From Pedobacter sp. Leaf194 (GTDB taxonomy: Bacteria > Bacteroidota > Bacteroidia > Sphingobacteriales > Sphingobacteriaceae): 64,000 nt of DNA. Positions 43,389 through 52,643 of the stretch are shown in pieces. Position 1 is the stretch's first letter. The number at the start of each line of letters is the position of its first letter. The stretch covers positions 1,051,971-1,115,970 of the forward strand of contig NZ_LMPU01000001.1 in the NCBI RefSeq assembly GCF_001423945.1, read 5' to 3'. A program made the position numbers and the translations under genes. The notes under the pieces were generated by a model. The model did no database searches. It saw only the letters and a list, made by a program, of their open reading frames with translations, and had not been told where the DNA came from.

Positions 43389-44066
43389 TTACTGGTTATG
43401 ATGATTTTGAGCAGCGAGATGCTTAATGTCTTTTATTTCCAATATCGGCCTGGGATAGCCGGTTAATACACTATTTATCATAGCCAACCCTACCTGATGC
43501 ATCGTACTCACCTGGTTTGGGGCGATAAGCTTTAAAAACGGGTACAAAAAGCTGATGAATTTATAATAGCTTTTAATGTTTTTCTGCCCTTTTGTGGGTT
43601 TCATGAAACCAGGGCGAAAGTTATACACTTTTTTGAATGGCAGTTTCATTAAAGCATTTTCAGTCTTGCCTTTTACTCTTGCCCACATCAACCTTCCCGT
43701 TTCTGTGCTATCTGTCAGATTTCCTGATATGTGACCGAAGATCATATTAGGATTTTGGCTAAGAAGTGTATTTGCAAAGGCTAGTGTAGTATCATAAGTT
43801 ACAAAACTGTATGCTGATTCGCTCATCCCTCTTGAACTGACCCCGGCGCAATAGAAGCAAGCGTCATAACCTTTCAATTCATTAAGAAATTCTTTTAAAT
43901 TAAAAAAATCAGTTACTATGCATTCCCTTAACTTGGGATGATCCAATCGACTGGATTTGCGATTGATCATCATCACTTCTTTTACATCAGGATGATTCAG
44001 GCATTCCATAATTACCCCTTCGCCAACCAGTCCTGTCGCCCCGGTTACAATAACTTTAATTTCCAT
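43389..44066 (-). CDS. NAD(P)H-binding atypical SDR
   Basis: The 225-residue protein starts with the Rossmann motif VTGATGLVGEGVI and has YDACFYCAGVSSRG and the KGKTENALM-like active-site helix, then FRPGFMKP. This is typical of the small NAD(P)H-binding epimerase-like family related to YbjT and HTATIP2. No Tyr-x-x-x-Lys pair is present, so it may regulate or bind and not catalyse. It heads a three-gene minus-strand unit. Upstream, the 405-bp divergent gap carries the second copy of a 19-bp element. Confidence 0.85.
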   Translation of the reverse strand: MEIKVIVTGATGLVGEGVIMECLNHPDVKEVMMINRKSSRLDHPKLRECIVTDFFNLKEFLNELKGYDACFYCAGVSSRGMSESAYSFVTYDTTLAFANTLLSQNPNMIFGHISGNLTDSTETGRLMWARVKGKTENALMKLPFKKVYNFRPGFMKPTKGQKNIKSYYKFISFLYPFLKLIAPNQVSTMHQVGLAMINSVLTGYPRPILEIKDIKHLAAQNHHNQ

Positions 44067-44471
44067 AAATGATCATGTAATTTCCCTACCTTATAAAATT
44101 ATCCTAAAGAAAAACAGCTGAATTAAATTGTTCTCCGATGAGGTTAAATTCCTTTAAACAAAATTATGTGGAATCTAATCAGGTCTCTTTGTTCTGGCGT
44201 TCAATTTTGTTTGTTCGCAAGTCCATATTAATTTGCCGTGATGAAAAAAATTATTTAAAACGCTCTTAACTCGTATGGAAGATGGGTAGAGTAGGTAAAA
44301 ATTCCAGATAGAAATAATTCCCTACTACAAATTATAAAAATTGCAATGGCGAATGAGTGGTTGCTGTTTTATTTGTAATAGATATAAAGTCAAGTCAATA
44401 AAAGCATCAGTTTATAAATGTTAATGACAGGCAACATCAATAAGAATTCAGACACTTGTTAAATTTGCTTC
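44067..44471. other. Divergent promoter region
   Basis: This 405-bp AT-rich gap separates two divergent genes and must hold both promoters, but no clear -33/-7 pair stands out. It contains the 19-bp repeated element at 44197-44215. No gene was seen. Confidence 0.4.
44197..44215. repeat. 19-bp upstream element, copy 2
   Basis: GCGTTCAATTTTGTTTGTT differs at one base from the copy at 12658-12676. It lies 131-149 bp upstream of the minus-strand gene starting at 44066. Confidence 0.4.
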
Positions 44472-45212
44472 ATGATTAATGAAATGAACAGTTTTGGCCA
44501 TATATCCAACGACTATTTTTTGCTTGCCGCAATACTTATTGTTGGCATGAGTTATAGCATTCTGGCAAAGAAACTGACCGTTGCCGCGGCAATTATCGGA
44601 GGAATACTTGCAACTGTCATTTTTGCCGTCGCCGGCTACCCGGGTATAGCCATGATGAGCGCTTTTTTTTTACTGGCCTCTGCCGCCAGTGGTTGGAAGC
44701 TGAGTTTTAAGCAGGAATTTACAAATCCTCAGGACAAAGCAGCACGCAAATCCTTCCAGGTGCTTGCCAACACCGGACTTCCCGTGATTGCGGGCCTGAT
44801 AATTATAATCATTCCGGGCCTGAAAGAACTGATGTTACTTGCCATGGCAGCGAGTTTCGCTTCTGCTACCGCAGATATCCTCTCTTCCGAACTCGGCACC
44901 GTCTATGGACGCAGGTTTTTAAATATCATTACCTTTCAGCCCGAAAAAAGGGGATTGGAGGGCGTTGTCAGTTTAGAGGGAATCCTGATTGGTATATTAG
45001 GAAGCTGCATTATTGCTTCAATCTTTTCATCTGGGTTTGGATGGAACAGGAACTTTTTTTTAATTGTTATTGCCGGAACTGCCGGCAATCTTTTAGATTC
45101 AGTATTGGGCGCTACGCTTGAGCGAAAAGGAATAATTAATAACAACGTTGTTAACTTTTTAAATACCCTGTTTGCCGCTATTGTAGCAATCCTTATCAGC
45201 ATTTTATTCTAG
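44472..45212 (+). CDS. DUF92 family membrane protein
   Basis: The 246-residue protein has seven or so hydrophobic helices. It carries DUF92 features: KKLTVAAAIIGGILAT near the start, ATADILSSELG in the centre (a conserved Asp/Ser/Glu motif) and AGNLLDSVLGATLERKG near the C terminus. Plant homologues (VTE6) are phytyl-phosphate kinases of the tocopherol pathway and archaeal relatives are linked to prenyl phosphates, so an isoprenoid kinase role is possible but not shown. It is convergent with the GH97 gene; the 217-bp gap shows no terminator. Confidence 0.85.
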   Translation: MINEMNSFGHISNDYFLLAAILIVGMSYSILAKKLTVAAAIIGGILATVIFAVAGYPGIAMMSAFFLLASAASGWKLSFKQEFTNPQDKAARKSFQVLANTGLPVIAGLIIIIIPGLKELMLLAMAASFASATADILSSELGTVYGRRFLNIITFQPEKRGLEGVVSLEGILIGILGSCIIASIFSSGFGWNRNFFLIVIAGTAGNLLDSVLGATLERKGIINNNVVNFLNTLFAAIVAILISILF

Positions 45213-45429
45213 GGGACACGTCAGACCCTACTCAAAATTTCATTCGATGGCGGCCTTACTTATTTTTTTATTTATTTTACCGTGTACAGGTGCCGTGGTG
45301 AATTGACATTTCTTTCAAATACAAAATATCAGTAATCCTTAATGAATTTTGCAGACTGATGTAAATGATTTTATATATACATTTTTATGCTGACCCGGGG
45401 AAATTTGTATAATAAAAAACAACACCTTG

Positions 45430-47361
45430 TTATCTAAGGAACTGGATGATAAAGCCTCCTTTAGGCGCCATTAGATATGACCACGCGGACGAAGTTGAAA
45501 AGGTCTGTACTTTAAAGCCCATCAATTTATCTTTTCCTTCTGAAATAATCCTGAATTTAGAAAAACCTTTTCCCCATTTTTTCAGATTTAATTTAATCTG
45601 TTGCCCCTGGTTGGTTCCATTAATTCCCACGATGTAATGAAGATTGCCTTTTTCACGCGAAAGCACAAGCGATTTTCCCGGCTCAGCAATGATGTAGGAC
45701 GTTTTGTCCCAGGTTGCAGGCACCTCCCTGAGCAATTCCCGGACTTCACCGGGAAGTGAATCAAAAACTTCTTTGGAATCCGCAAAATGAATGATGCCGG
45801 AGGTATAGGTCATTGCCGTGGCAAGTTCATGAACCGCTGTATTGAGTCGTCTGAATTTTCTGATTGACAAGGCGAAAGGCGTATAATCTGCCGGCCCGGC
45901 GACATTTCTCGTGAATGGCAATACCGTATTTTGTTCAGCAGACTTATCAGGGAATTTTGAATCATAAAAATAACTTTCCGTACCCAGTATTGCCTCAGCG
46001 GTTATAAAATTTGGCCACGTTCGGTGCCAACCTCTGGGAACAGTAGTTCCGTGCAGGTTAATTAGCAGGTGTTCTTTGGCAGCATCTTCAAATACGGATT
46101 GAAGTGTTCCCATAACCTCCTGCCGGTCCGAGCACCAGAAATCTATCTTCACCCCTTTAATGCCCATCTGTGAGAGCTGCCTAAATCTTTTTTTTCTTTT
46201 ATCCGGGTCATAATATTCTGACGAATAACCCCAGACCAATGGCTGAATGCCCCTGGCGATGGCATATTCTATAATATTGCCTTCAGAGTTGGCTTTTTCC
46301 CATCCTGCATCAAATAAAGTATACTTAAAGCCCATAGCAGAAGAGAGGTCACTAAACTGATTATAAATCGAAACCGAATGATCATCCGGATGAGACCACC
46401 AGGACCATCCCGCTTTTCCTGGCCCAATCCAGGATGTATCTGTAATCTTTGAAGCTGGCGCAAGATCGGTAATAAGTGTTGATAATAATATGTCGCCTGC
46501 CTTATCACCAATAATTATAGCTCGCCATGGCATCGTCCAGGGAAGCGTCCATTCCGGGTAAGCATATTTTTTATCCGGTAAAGGCAGTGTATATTTCTCA
46601 TCTGGCTGTGCAAATGCAATATGATAAATGCCGCCCTTTGAATCAGGTTTTAAATGACAGCCCGGGTATGAACCGTCTGTTCCGGACTCGGCAATCAACA
46701 CCCAATTTTGCCTGTCGTTTACATGGAAGAGTGCCGGCATGCACCAACCAACAGAAGGATTTCTCGGATTGACAATCGGATCTCCCGGCAGGATCTGCTG
46801 ATAGAAGTCTTCATAACCTGGTTCATATTTGCCTGCCTTGTTGTAAGGTTGTAACCATCCTTTTGCATTGGCTGCAATATGAAAGCCGGTGATCTCATCT
46901 TTAATTGTCTTCAACTCATTGCTCTGATCCGAAAAGCGGTATCGAAAAGCAACCCCTTCATTCCCTGCCACCAAATCCAATATCATAAAAGCTCCTTGTT
47001 TGTTTTTAAACGTGACGCTCCTGGAGTTCAATTCATGGTCAATGGTTTTTTGATTACCCACCTTCAATTCATACCTTTCCTTTCTTTTTGCAACCTGGGA
47101 AATTTCGCTAATTGAAAGGCCTGAAGTAAAATCAAAATCATTGCGGACAAGACCCAATGGAGAACTTTCAATGATTACTTTATCCCGCCGGGTGACTTTG
47201 TAAAATAATTTTCCCTCGCCAGTCAATGATAAGCTGATTTTATTTAAACGGTTTTCAGACTGTAGATAAAGCGCTCTTTGTTGCGCAAAGCTACTTAAAG
47301 TTGCAAAATAGGCTTCAAGCAATAGCACGATGATTAAGCTGTAATGGAATCTTCGGTTCAT
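45430..47361 (-). CDS. Glycoside hydrolase family 97
   Basis: ATG 47361 gives a signal peptide (MNRRFHYSLIIVLLLEAYF, ending SFAQ). The protein (643 residues) has the GH97 N-terminal beta domain, ITDTSWIGPGKAGWSWW, a (beta/alpha)8 barrel and the catalytic strand GVKIDFWCSD (Asp about 407). AEAILGTE follows (Glu about 456). An Asp at this barrel position is the nucleophile of the retaining alpha-galactosidase branch; inverting SusB-type alpha-glucosidases lack it. That makes alpha-galactosidase activity the better guess. It is periplasmic. A two-turn ATTGTCCAT-type repeat lies about 190 bp upstream and is shared with the divergent SusC promoter. Confidence 0.92.
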   Translation of the reverse strand: MNRRFHYSLIIVLLLEAYFATLSSFAQQRALYLQSENRLNKISLSLTGEGKLFYKVTRRDKVIIESSPLGLVRNDFDFTSGLSISEISQVAKRKERYELKVGNQKTIDHELNSRSVTFKNKQGAFMILDLVAGNEGVAFRYRFSDQSNELKTIKDEITGFHIAANAKGWLQPYNKAGKYEPGYEDFYQQILPGDPIVNPRNPSVGWCMPALFHVNDRQNWVLIAESGTDGSYPGCHLKPDSKGGIYHIAFAQPDEKYTLPLPDKKYAYPEWTLPWTMPWRAIIIGDKAGDILLSTLITDLAPASKITDTSWIGPGKAGWSWWSHPDDHSVSIYNQFSDLSSAMGFKYTLFDAGWEKANSEGNIIEYAIARGIQPLVWGYSSEYYDPDKRKKRFRQLSQMGIKGVKIDFWCSDRQEVMGTLQSVFEDAAKEHLLINLHGTTVPRGWHRTWPNFITAEAILGTESYFYDSKFPDKSAEQNTVLPFTRNVAGPADYTPFALSIRKFRRLNTAVHELATAMTYTSGIIHFADSKEVFDSLPGEVRELLREVPATWDKTSYIIAEPGKSLVLSREKGNLHYIVGINGTNQGQQIKLNLKKWGKGFSKFRIISEGKDKLMGFKVQTFSTSSAWSYLMAPKGGFIIQFLR

Positions 47362-47550
47362 ATTTGGTTGTAAATAATATTCTGTCTGCAAGTTTATTTT
47401 AGTACCAGGCAGACAAGTTAAAGCTTGTGATTCTTGAACCTTTGCCGTTAACCATAATGCCTTTAATTTTAGGCAGGATGGGTTCTTTGGAAGAGAAAAT
47501 TCCTTCAGCTCTAGTCAGGGCTAATTTAAATAAGAGCTAAAAGAGTAAAA

Positions 47551-47580
47551 ATGGACAATATCACTTCATTAATGGATTAT
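47551..47580 (-). promoter_or_regulatory. Direct repeat, probable AraC operator of the GH97 gene
   Basis: On the minus strand ATAATCCAT (47580-47572) and ATTGTCCAT (47559-47551) have a 21-bp period and agree at seven of nine bases. The proximal copy is identical to the repeats before SusC, including the following TTT. It lies about 190-220 bp upstream of 47361. Confidence 0.5.
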
Positions 47581-47632
47581 ATTTTCAGCAGGTATGGCAA
47601 TAAGGTGATTGTAGGAATGAGGCCTTATTTTT

Positions 47633-48391
47633 TTAATTTATCGTTTTTAAGTTTGTTATTTTACCCTTAACGGTTTGATTGCACTTTAGAATAGAGCGCA
47701 TGGTCCGTAATTTCCTCTTTCTCTTTAATATTTTGACAATTTCCAGGAAATCCAGAATGATATTTACTATATTTTCATAAGTTGCAAAATCGTGCGGCAG
47801 GCCATTTACAAAATTATATGATTCGCCACGGTAGACGACGGTCGCATCATCTTTATGAACATATATTCCGTTATTGTGAATCGTATTACGTATCATCGAT
47901 AATAACGCCAGGGCGTTCCAGGGCTGACTTCCGCGTACAAGATTTAAATGAGAAAAGAACTTCTTTTTGATTCCGTAAATGCCACCCGAAATATCGGTTA
48001 GCGGATCGAATTCTTTTAAGATAATTCTCAGATATCGTTCCATGACTGCCGATAAATTGTATATCAATCCGTTTTTATTAAATGTAGAATAAGTGACAAA
48101 TATCATATTGGCCTCTTTAAATGTATCTATATTTAAAAACTGTTTTTGAAAACGATGGTTACTCACCCGCTCAAGATTGAATTGCAAATTCATTTGCTGT
48201 GAAAGTAGTAGCGCATTAATTTGGTTCAAAATATTTATCCTAACGTCTTTGTCTTTATCCCAGGTGTGCCTTGCTAAAAGCATAGCGATATAAATTTCAA
48301 TCTGAAGTCTGACAAGTACCAGTTGGTTGATGTTATTGGAAATAATTTTCCCCTGTGTTTCAATAAATATTTGTTCCTCAGGTTTGTCCAT
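47633..48391 (-). CDS. Unknown helical protein with HEPN-like RNxxH motif
   Basis: I do not recognise this protein. From ATG 48391 (MDKPEEQIF) it is about 252 residues, nearly all alpha-helical. It has a central YLRIILKEFDPLTDI segment and MIRNTIHNNGIY near residues 170-182, and ends in a very basic tail (KILKRKRKLRTMR). The Arg-Asn-x-x-His pattern recalls HEPN ribonuclease or HEPN-like proteins, and single HEPN domains occur in toxins and in sensors. It is embedded between an AraC regulator and the GH97 gene, on the same strand as both. Its role in the sugar locus is unclear. Confidence 0.5.
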   Translation of the reverse strand: MDKPEEQIFIETQGKIISNNINQLVLVRLQIEIYIAMLLARHTWDKDKDVRINILNQINALLLSQQMNLQFNLERVSNHRFQKQFLNIDTFKEANMIFVTYSTFNKNGLIYNLSAVMERYLRIILKEFDPLTDISGGIYGIKKKFFSHLNLVRGSQPWNALALLSMIRNTIHNNGIYVHKDDATVVYRGESYNFVNGLPHDFATYENIVNIILDFLEIVKILKRKRKLRTMRSILKCNQTVKGKITNLKTIN

Positions 48392-48486
48392 AGTAAAGAA
48401 TACATATAGGAGCATTTCTACTCCGGGTTTAAAAATTAATCATTTCAGGGAGTAAATTATTAAAGAACATCTTATTATATAAAATC

Positions 48487-49374
48487 TCATTTCTTGTGCA
48501 TCTTTCGGTAAACCGATGGAGAAACTCCTATCAATTTGCTAAATAATCTTGAGAAATAGTATTGATCTTCAATACCCAATTTCAGGCATATCTCTTTAAT
48601 GCTCTTATCAGTAAAGTATAAATATTGGCAGGAATGCTGGATTTTTAATTGGTTAAAGTAGGCAATAGGGGACTGCCCTGTTTTTTGTTTGAAGATTCGC
48701 AAGTACTGGGAAACGGACATTCTTTGATCTTCTGCCAATTTCGTTACCGATATGTGTTCAGAGAGTTTGGACTTCATAAAATTTATCGAGCTACTCACCG
48801 AATCCTGACTGTAAACAGCTGGATTGATCTCCTTATGGTAAATCAGGGAGGTCACAAAATGCAGAACCCTGAAATTCATAATCTCCATCTCTTTACTGCT
48901 AAAACTGTGTTCAAGAATCGTAAAAATCTGGTTGAACTGCCTTACCCGGTATTCTTCAAAAGGGACAGCGTGTATCTGCAAATTACCATCTACTAGGGAC
49001 CTTTCGAAAATCTCCGGCGCATTGCTGCCACTGAAATGAAGCCAGTAAATACTCCACGGGTGCTTAGGGTGACTTGAATATCGGTGCGGAACATTTCTGG
49101 GAATGATAAAAAACATATTTGCCTTTAACTCAAAATTTTTATTCTGAATCTCTATCCTGCCTTCTCCATCCATACAATACAGAAGAATAAATTCCGGGCT
49201 TCCCAATCTTCTTTCCCGGTCGTGGCCGGCAGCATTTGGATAATAACCTATTGCAGTAAGGTAAAAAGTATTGATTAGTGGGTTGCCTGCGATTATCTTT
49301 CGAATGTTCGGAGTTAGCACAATCATTCTCTGACCAAGAAATCCTTCCTTTATTTTTTTCTGTTCTTCCATCAT
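48487..49374 (-). CDS. AraC family regulator of the sugar utilisation locus
   Basis: The 295-residue protein has an N-terminal AraC-binding cupin (LYCMDGEGRIEIQNKNF, NVPHRYSSHPKHPWSIYWLHF, typical of sugar-responsive members). A C-terminal HTH_18 follows with VTKLAEDQRMSVSQYLRIFK and CLKLGIEDQYYFSRLFSKL. It is divergent from susC with 200 bp between them. In that gap ATTGTCCAT is repeated with a 21-bp period, as expected for an AraC dimer. It most likely activates SusCD and GH97 in response to a sugar such as galactose or melibiose; the ligand is inferred from neighbours. Confidence 0.93.
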   Translation of the reverse strand: MMEEQKKIKEGFLGQRMIVLTPNIRKIIAGNPLINTFYLTAIGYYPNAAGHDRERRLGSPEFILLYCMDGEGRIEIQNKNFELKANMFFIIPRNVPHRYSSHPKHPWSIYWLHFSGSNAPEIFERSLVDGNLQIHAVPFEEYRVRQFNQIFTILEHSFSSKEMEIMNFRVLHFVTSLIYHKEINPAVYSQDSVSSSINFMKSKLSEHISVTKLAEDQRMSVSQYLRIFKQKTGQSPIAYFNQLKIQHSCQYLYFTDKSIKEICLKLGIEDQYYFSRLFSKLIGVSPSVYRKMHKK

Positions 49375-49434
49375 CTGTATTGCCTAGGTAAATATAGTGA
49401 TTTACCTGAATTACTCTATTTGCGCAATGCGGAT

Positions 49435-49464
49435 ATTGTCCATGTTTTTTATGCAATTGTCCAT
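49435..49464 (+). promoter_or_regulatory. Direct repeat ATTGTCCAT x2, probable AraC operator for susC
   Basis: Two identical ATTGTCCAT copies (49435-49443 and 49456-49464) are spaced 21 bp start to start, two helical turns. The proximal copy ends 21 bp before TATCTTTA (49486-49493), a fair match to the Bacteroidota -7 box. The regulator would therefore contact polymerase at the -33 region. Confidence 0.6.
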
Positions 49465-49485
49465 TTTATATTTTTTTATCGCTGG

Positions 49486-49506
49486 TATCTTTATCTCATT
49501 ATGAGA
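49486..49506 (+). promoter_or_regulatory. Putative susC -7 box and start-site palindrome
   Basis: TATCTTTA (49486-49493) resembles TAnnTTTG. It is followed directly by the palindrome TCTCATTATGAGA (49494-49506), near the expected transcription start, about 70 bp before the ATG. Confidence 0.35.
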
Positions 49507-49575
49507 CGTGTATGAGTAGGTCTGCGAGAACCAGGTCAGTCTGCTTATAATATTATTTTAACCAAATATTACAAA

Positions 49576-52500
49576 ATGATCCTAAACTTACCTAAGAAAA
49601 TCTTGAACTCAATTGTGTTAATTGCACTTTTGATGCTCACAGGCATGCCCTGTTTACAGGCGCAGACAAATGTTACCTTGAGCGGCAGGGTGACCGACCA
49701 ACAGGGCGGACAGCCCATCCCTGGCGTTTCAGTAAAAGTCAAAGGCGGTACCAATGGTGTCTCCACAGATAAGGACGGTAGGTTCAGCCTAAACGCTCAG
49801 CAAGGTTCGGTTTTGGTGATATCATCTATCGGCTATATAAATAAAGAGGTTGCCGGAGGAGAGAATATGGCGATAATCTTAAGTAGCCTCGATAAAGATC
49901 TACAGGAAGTTACTGTAGTCGGGGTTTCAGTGCGAAAGGCTGATCTTACCGGAGCGGTATCAGGAATTACTGAAAAAACCATTAAAGAATTACCAGCAAC
50001 AAACATCAATCAAGCAATTCAGGGTCGCATATCCGGAGTCCTTGTGCAAAATACAAACCCTCGTCCTGGTAGTAGCGGCAGCATTAAAGTAAGGGGCAAC
50101 AACTCCATAAGATTCGGAGCAAACCCTATATATGTTGTAGATGGCCTGGTTATCGATGATGGCGCATTCAACTCTATAAATCCCGATGATATCGCCAGTA
50201 TCGATGTACTTAAAGATGCTTCTGCTACCGCTATTTATGGCTCCCGGGGGGCAAATGGCGTTATTCTGGTTACCACCAAAAAAGGAAAGAACGGGCAAGG
50301 ATCAATAACTTACAATGCCTGGGCGGGAATTCAGTCCTTCACCAAGAATGTACCTTACCTGAACGCGCAGCAAATTGCAGAACTCAGAATAGATGCATAT
50401 GCGAATAAGTTCATGGATGATAATCCAACAGGAAATCGACAGACATACATTAATACGCTGCTCGGCACTGCCTCTCCGATCTTCAGTCAGAACGAATTGC
50501 AGGTTTACCGCGCGGGGGATTCCTATAACTGGCTTGATGAAATTACGCAGCGGGGCATCCAACAAAACCATACGGCTACTTTTTCAAAAGGTAGCGAAAA
50601 CGGGTCTGTTTATGTGAGTTTTAATTATACAGACCAAAAAGGGTTGCTTAAAACTTCCAATTACAAGCGCTATGGTGGACAGGTTAACCTTGAACAGAAA
50701 ATAAAGCCATGGTTGAAACTGGGCAGCAATACCAATTTTTCCAGAACCAACGAATCCTACATTGATGGTGGTGTTTTCAACATCGCCGCAAATGCAAACC
50801 CATTACTTCCCATTAGCGGCGACATTCCTTACCTAAGCTGGAAAGGCATTCAAAATACGGACCTGTACAATCCCATCAGGAGTCTGAATATTGACGGAAA
50901 AGGAAATCTGAACCGTTTACTGACCACTAACTATCTGGCGGTAACACCCATTGCAGGGTTAACCATCCGAAGTGGAATTTCATTAGATGTCAGGAATCAG
51001 GATTATTACAATTATATACCCAAAAGCCTTGGACAATCTGTGCGGAACGCAACCTCAGGCAGCGCCACCCAGAAAAAGGAAAACTGGTTTAACTGGCAAT
51101 GGGATAATTCGGTTTCTTATGACAAATCAATCGGAAAACACAACTTCTCAGGTTTGGTAAGTTTTGGCTTAACACAAAACAATTACAATTACAACCAGAT
51201 TGATGCATACGGATTTGCCACCGATGATTTTTCTTATAAATATCTTGGCGGGGCTTACCTGAAAGATCGCACCCAGCTGGGCTCAGATTTTGTAACCAAC
51301 TCCCTGATAAGTTACATTGCAAGAGGTAATTACAACTATGACGGTAAATACTTCGCAACCCTCACAGCCAGGTACGATGGCTCCTCAAAATTTGGTAACG
51401 GTAATAAATGGGGGATATTTCCATCACTGGCCCTAGCATGGGACATATCAAAAGAGGAATTCTTCAAAAGCGTTAATCTGGATATGCTCAAGCTTCGCGC
51501 AGGATATGGTATTGCAGGAAACCAGAATATTCCAAATTTTGCTTATAACTCATTGTACAGACCGGTATTCTCAAACGGGTCGGTAAGCTACGTATCTGAT
51601 GGACGTCTGGGAAATCCTGATTTGGTTTGGGAAAAGCAAAAGCAGTTGAACCTTGGACTTGATGTCGGCCTTTTAAAAAACAGGTTAATTATTAATGCTG
51701 ATTACTTTGTTATTCATAACGACGACCTGCTCATGGAAAGAACGCTGTCCACGACCACGGGATTCAGAAACACGATAGCCAATGTGGGTTCTTTACTGAA
51801 TAAGGGCGCTGAACTGAATGTTACCGCCAGAATTATAGAAAAGCAGGACTTACAGTGGTCAGTTTCACTAAACATAAGCAGTTACAAAAATAAAATAACC
51901 AAGCTTTATGGCAGCGTGGATGCCATTTATAATTATGGCGGATTCACAGGGGTCGAAATTCAGAGAACTGGAAATTTATTTCTCAATGAATCATTAAACT
52001 CTATTTACACTTATAAATTTGAAAAAATAGCACAGAGTGAGGATATCGAACGGATTAAGAATATTAACTACGGAGGCCATACCATAAAGCCTGGAGACAT
52101 CATACCAGTCGATGTAAACGGTGACAATAAAGTCGATGACCTGGACAGAATCGTCGTAGGAAAAACTGATCCTAAACTTTATGGCGGCTTCTCGACCAAC
52201 GTAAATTATAAAGGACTCTCTTTAAATGCTGTATTTAATTACAATGTCGGAGGAAAAGGGATTAACTCACTTTACGATGGATTAATGAACGGCTCAGGTG
52301 AATATGCAGGCCATATCGATCAGCTTGACAGATGGACACCACAAAATACCAACACAAACATTCCCCGGGCTTACATCGGTGGCAGCCGTTATAGCGTAAG
52401 TGAAACGGACTATTCGGTACAAAGCACATCTTTTCTTCGCATGACTGCATTAACCCTGGGGTATAATTTCGACCAGGCTCTGTTATCAAAAGCGAAAATG

Positions 52501-52632
52501 ACCACCTTCAGGTTATACCTGACAGGCAGCAATCTTTTTACCCTTACCAAATATAAAGGCTATGACCCGGAAGGTGGAGATAGTTACCCTACCTCAAAAA
52601 TGTTTGTTCTTGGACTTAACGTTGGATTTTAA
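49576..52632 (+). CDS. SusC/RagA TonB-dependent transporter
   Basis: The 1018-residue protein has a signal peptide ending CLQAQ, a carboxypeptidase-regulatory-like domain (LSGRVTDQQGGQPIPGVSV) and a plug with VRGNNSIRFGANPIYVVDG and DASATAIYGSRGANGVILVTT. A barrel follows, ending in FVLGLNVGF. It has no STN domain, which fits control by the AraC regulator instead of a sigma/FecR cascade. It imports oligosaccharides across the outer membrane with its SusD partner, encoded 11 bp downstream. Confidence 0.96.
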   Translation: MILNLPKKILNSIVLIALLMLTGMPCLQAQTNVTLSGRVTDQQGGQPIPGVSVKVKGGTNGVSTDKDGRFSLNAQQGSVLVISSIGYINKEVAGGENMAIILSSLDKDLQEVTVVGVSVRKADLTGAVSGITEKTIKELPATNINQAIQGRISGVLVQNTNPRPGSSGSIKVRGNNSIRFGANPIYVVDGLVIDDGAFNSINPDDIASIDVLKDASATAIYGSRGANGVILVTTKKGKNGQGSITYNAWAGIQSFTKNVPYLNAQQIAELRIDAYANKFMDDNPTGNRQTYINTLLGTASPIFSQNELQVYRAGDSYNWLDEITQRGIQQNHTATFSKGSENGSVYVSFNYTDQKGLLKTSNYKRYGGQVNLEQKIKPWLKLGSNTNFSRTNESYIDGGVFNIAANANPLLPISGDIPYLSWKGIQNTDLYNPIRSLNIDGKGNLNRLLTTNYLAVTPIAGLTIRSGISLDVRNQDYYNYIPKSLGQSVRNATSGSATQKKENWFNWQWDNSVSYDKSIGKHNFSGLVSFGLTQNNYNYNQIDAYGFATDDFSYKYLGGAYLKDRTQLGSDFVTNSLISYIARGNYNYDGKYFATLTARYDGSSKFGNGNKWGIFPSLALAWDISKEEFFKSVNLDMLKLRAGYGIAGNQNIPNFAYNSLYRPVFSNGSVSYVSDGRLGNPDLVWEKQKQLNLGLDVGLLKNRLIINADYFVIHNDDLLMERTLSTTTGFRNTIANVGSLLNKGAELNVTARIIEKQDLQWSVSLNISSYKNKITKLYGSVDAIYNYGGFTGVEIQRTGNLFLNESLNSIYTYKFEKIAQSEDIERIKNINYGGHTIKPGDIIPVDVNGDNKVDDLDRIVVGKTDPKLYGGFSTNVNYKGLSLNAVFNYNVGGKGINSLYDGLMNGSGEYAGHIDQLDRWTPQNTNTNIPRAYIGGSRYSVSETDYSVQSTSFLRMTALTLGYNFDQALLSKAKMTTFRLYLTGSNLFTLTKYKGYDPEGGDSYPTSKMFVLGLNVGF

Positions 52633-52643
52633 TATCAATCAAA

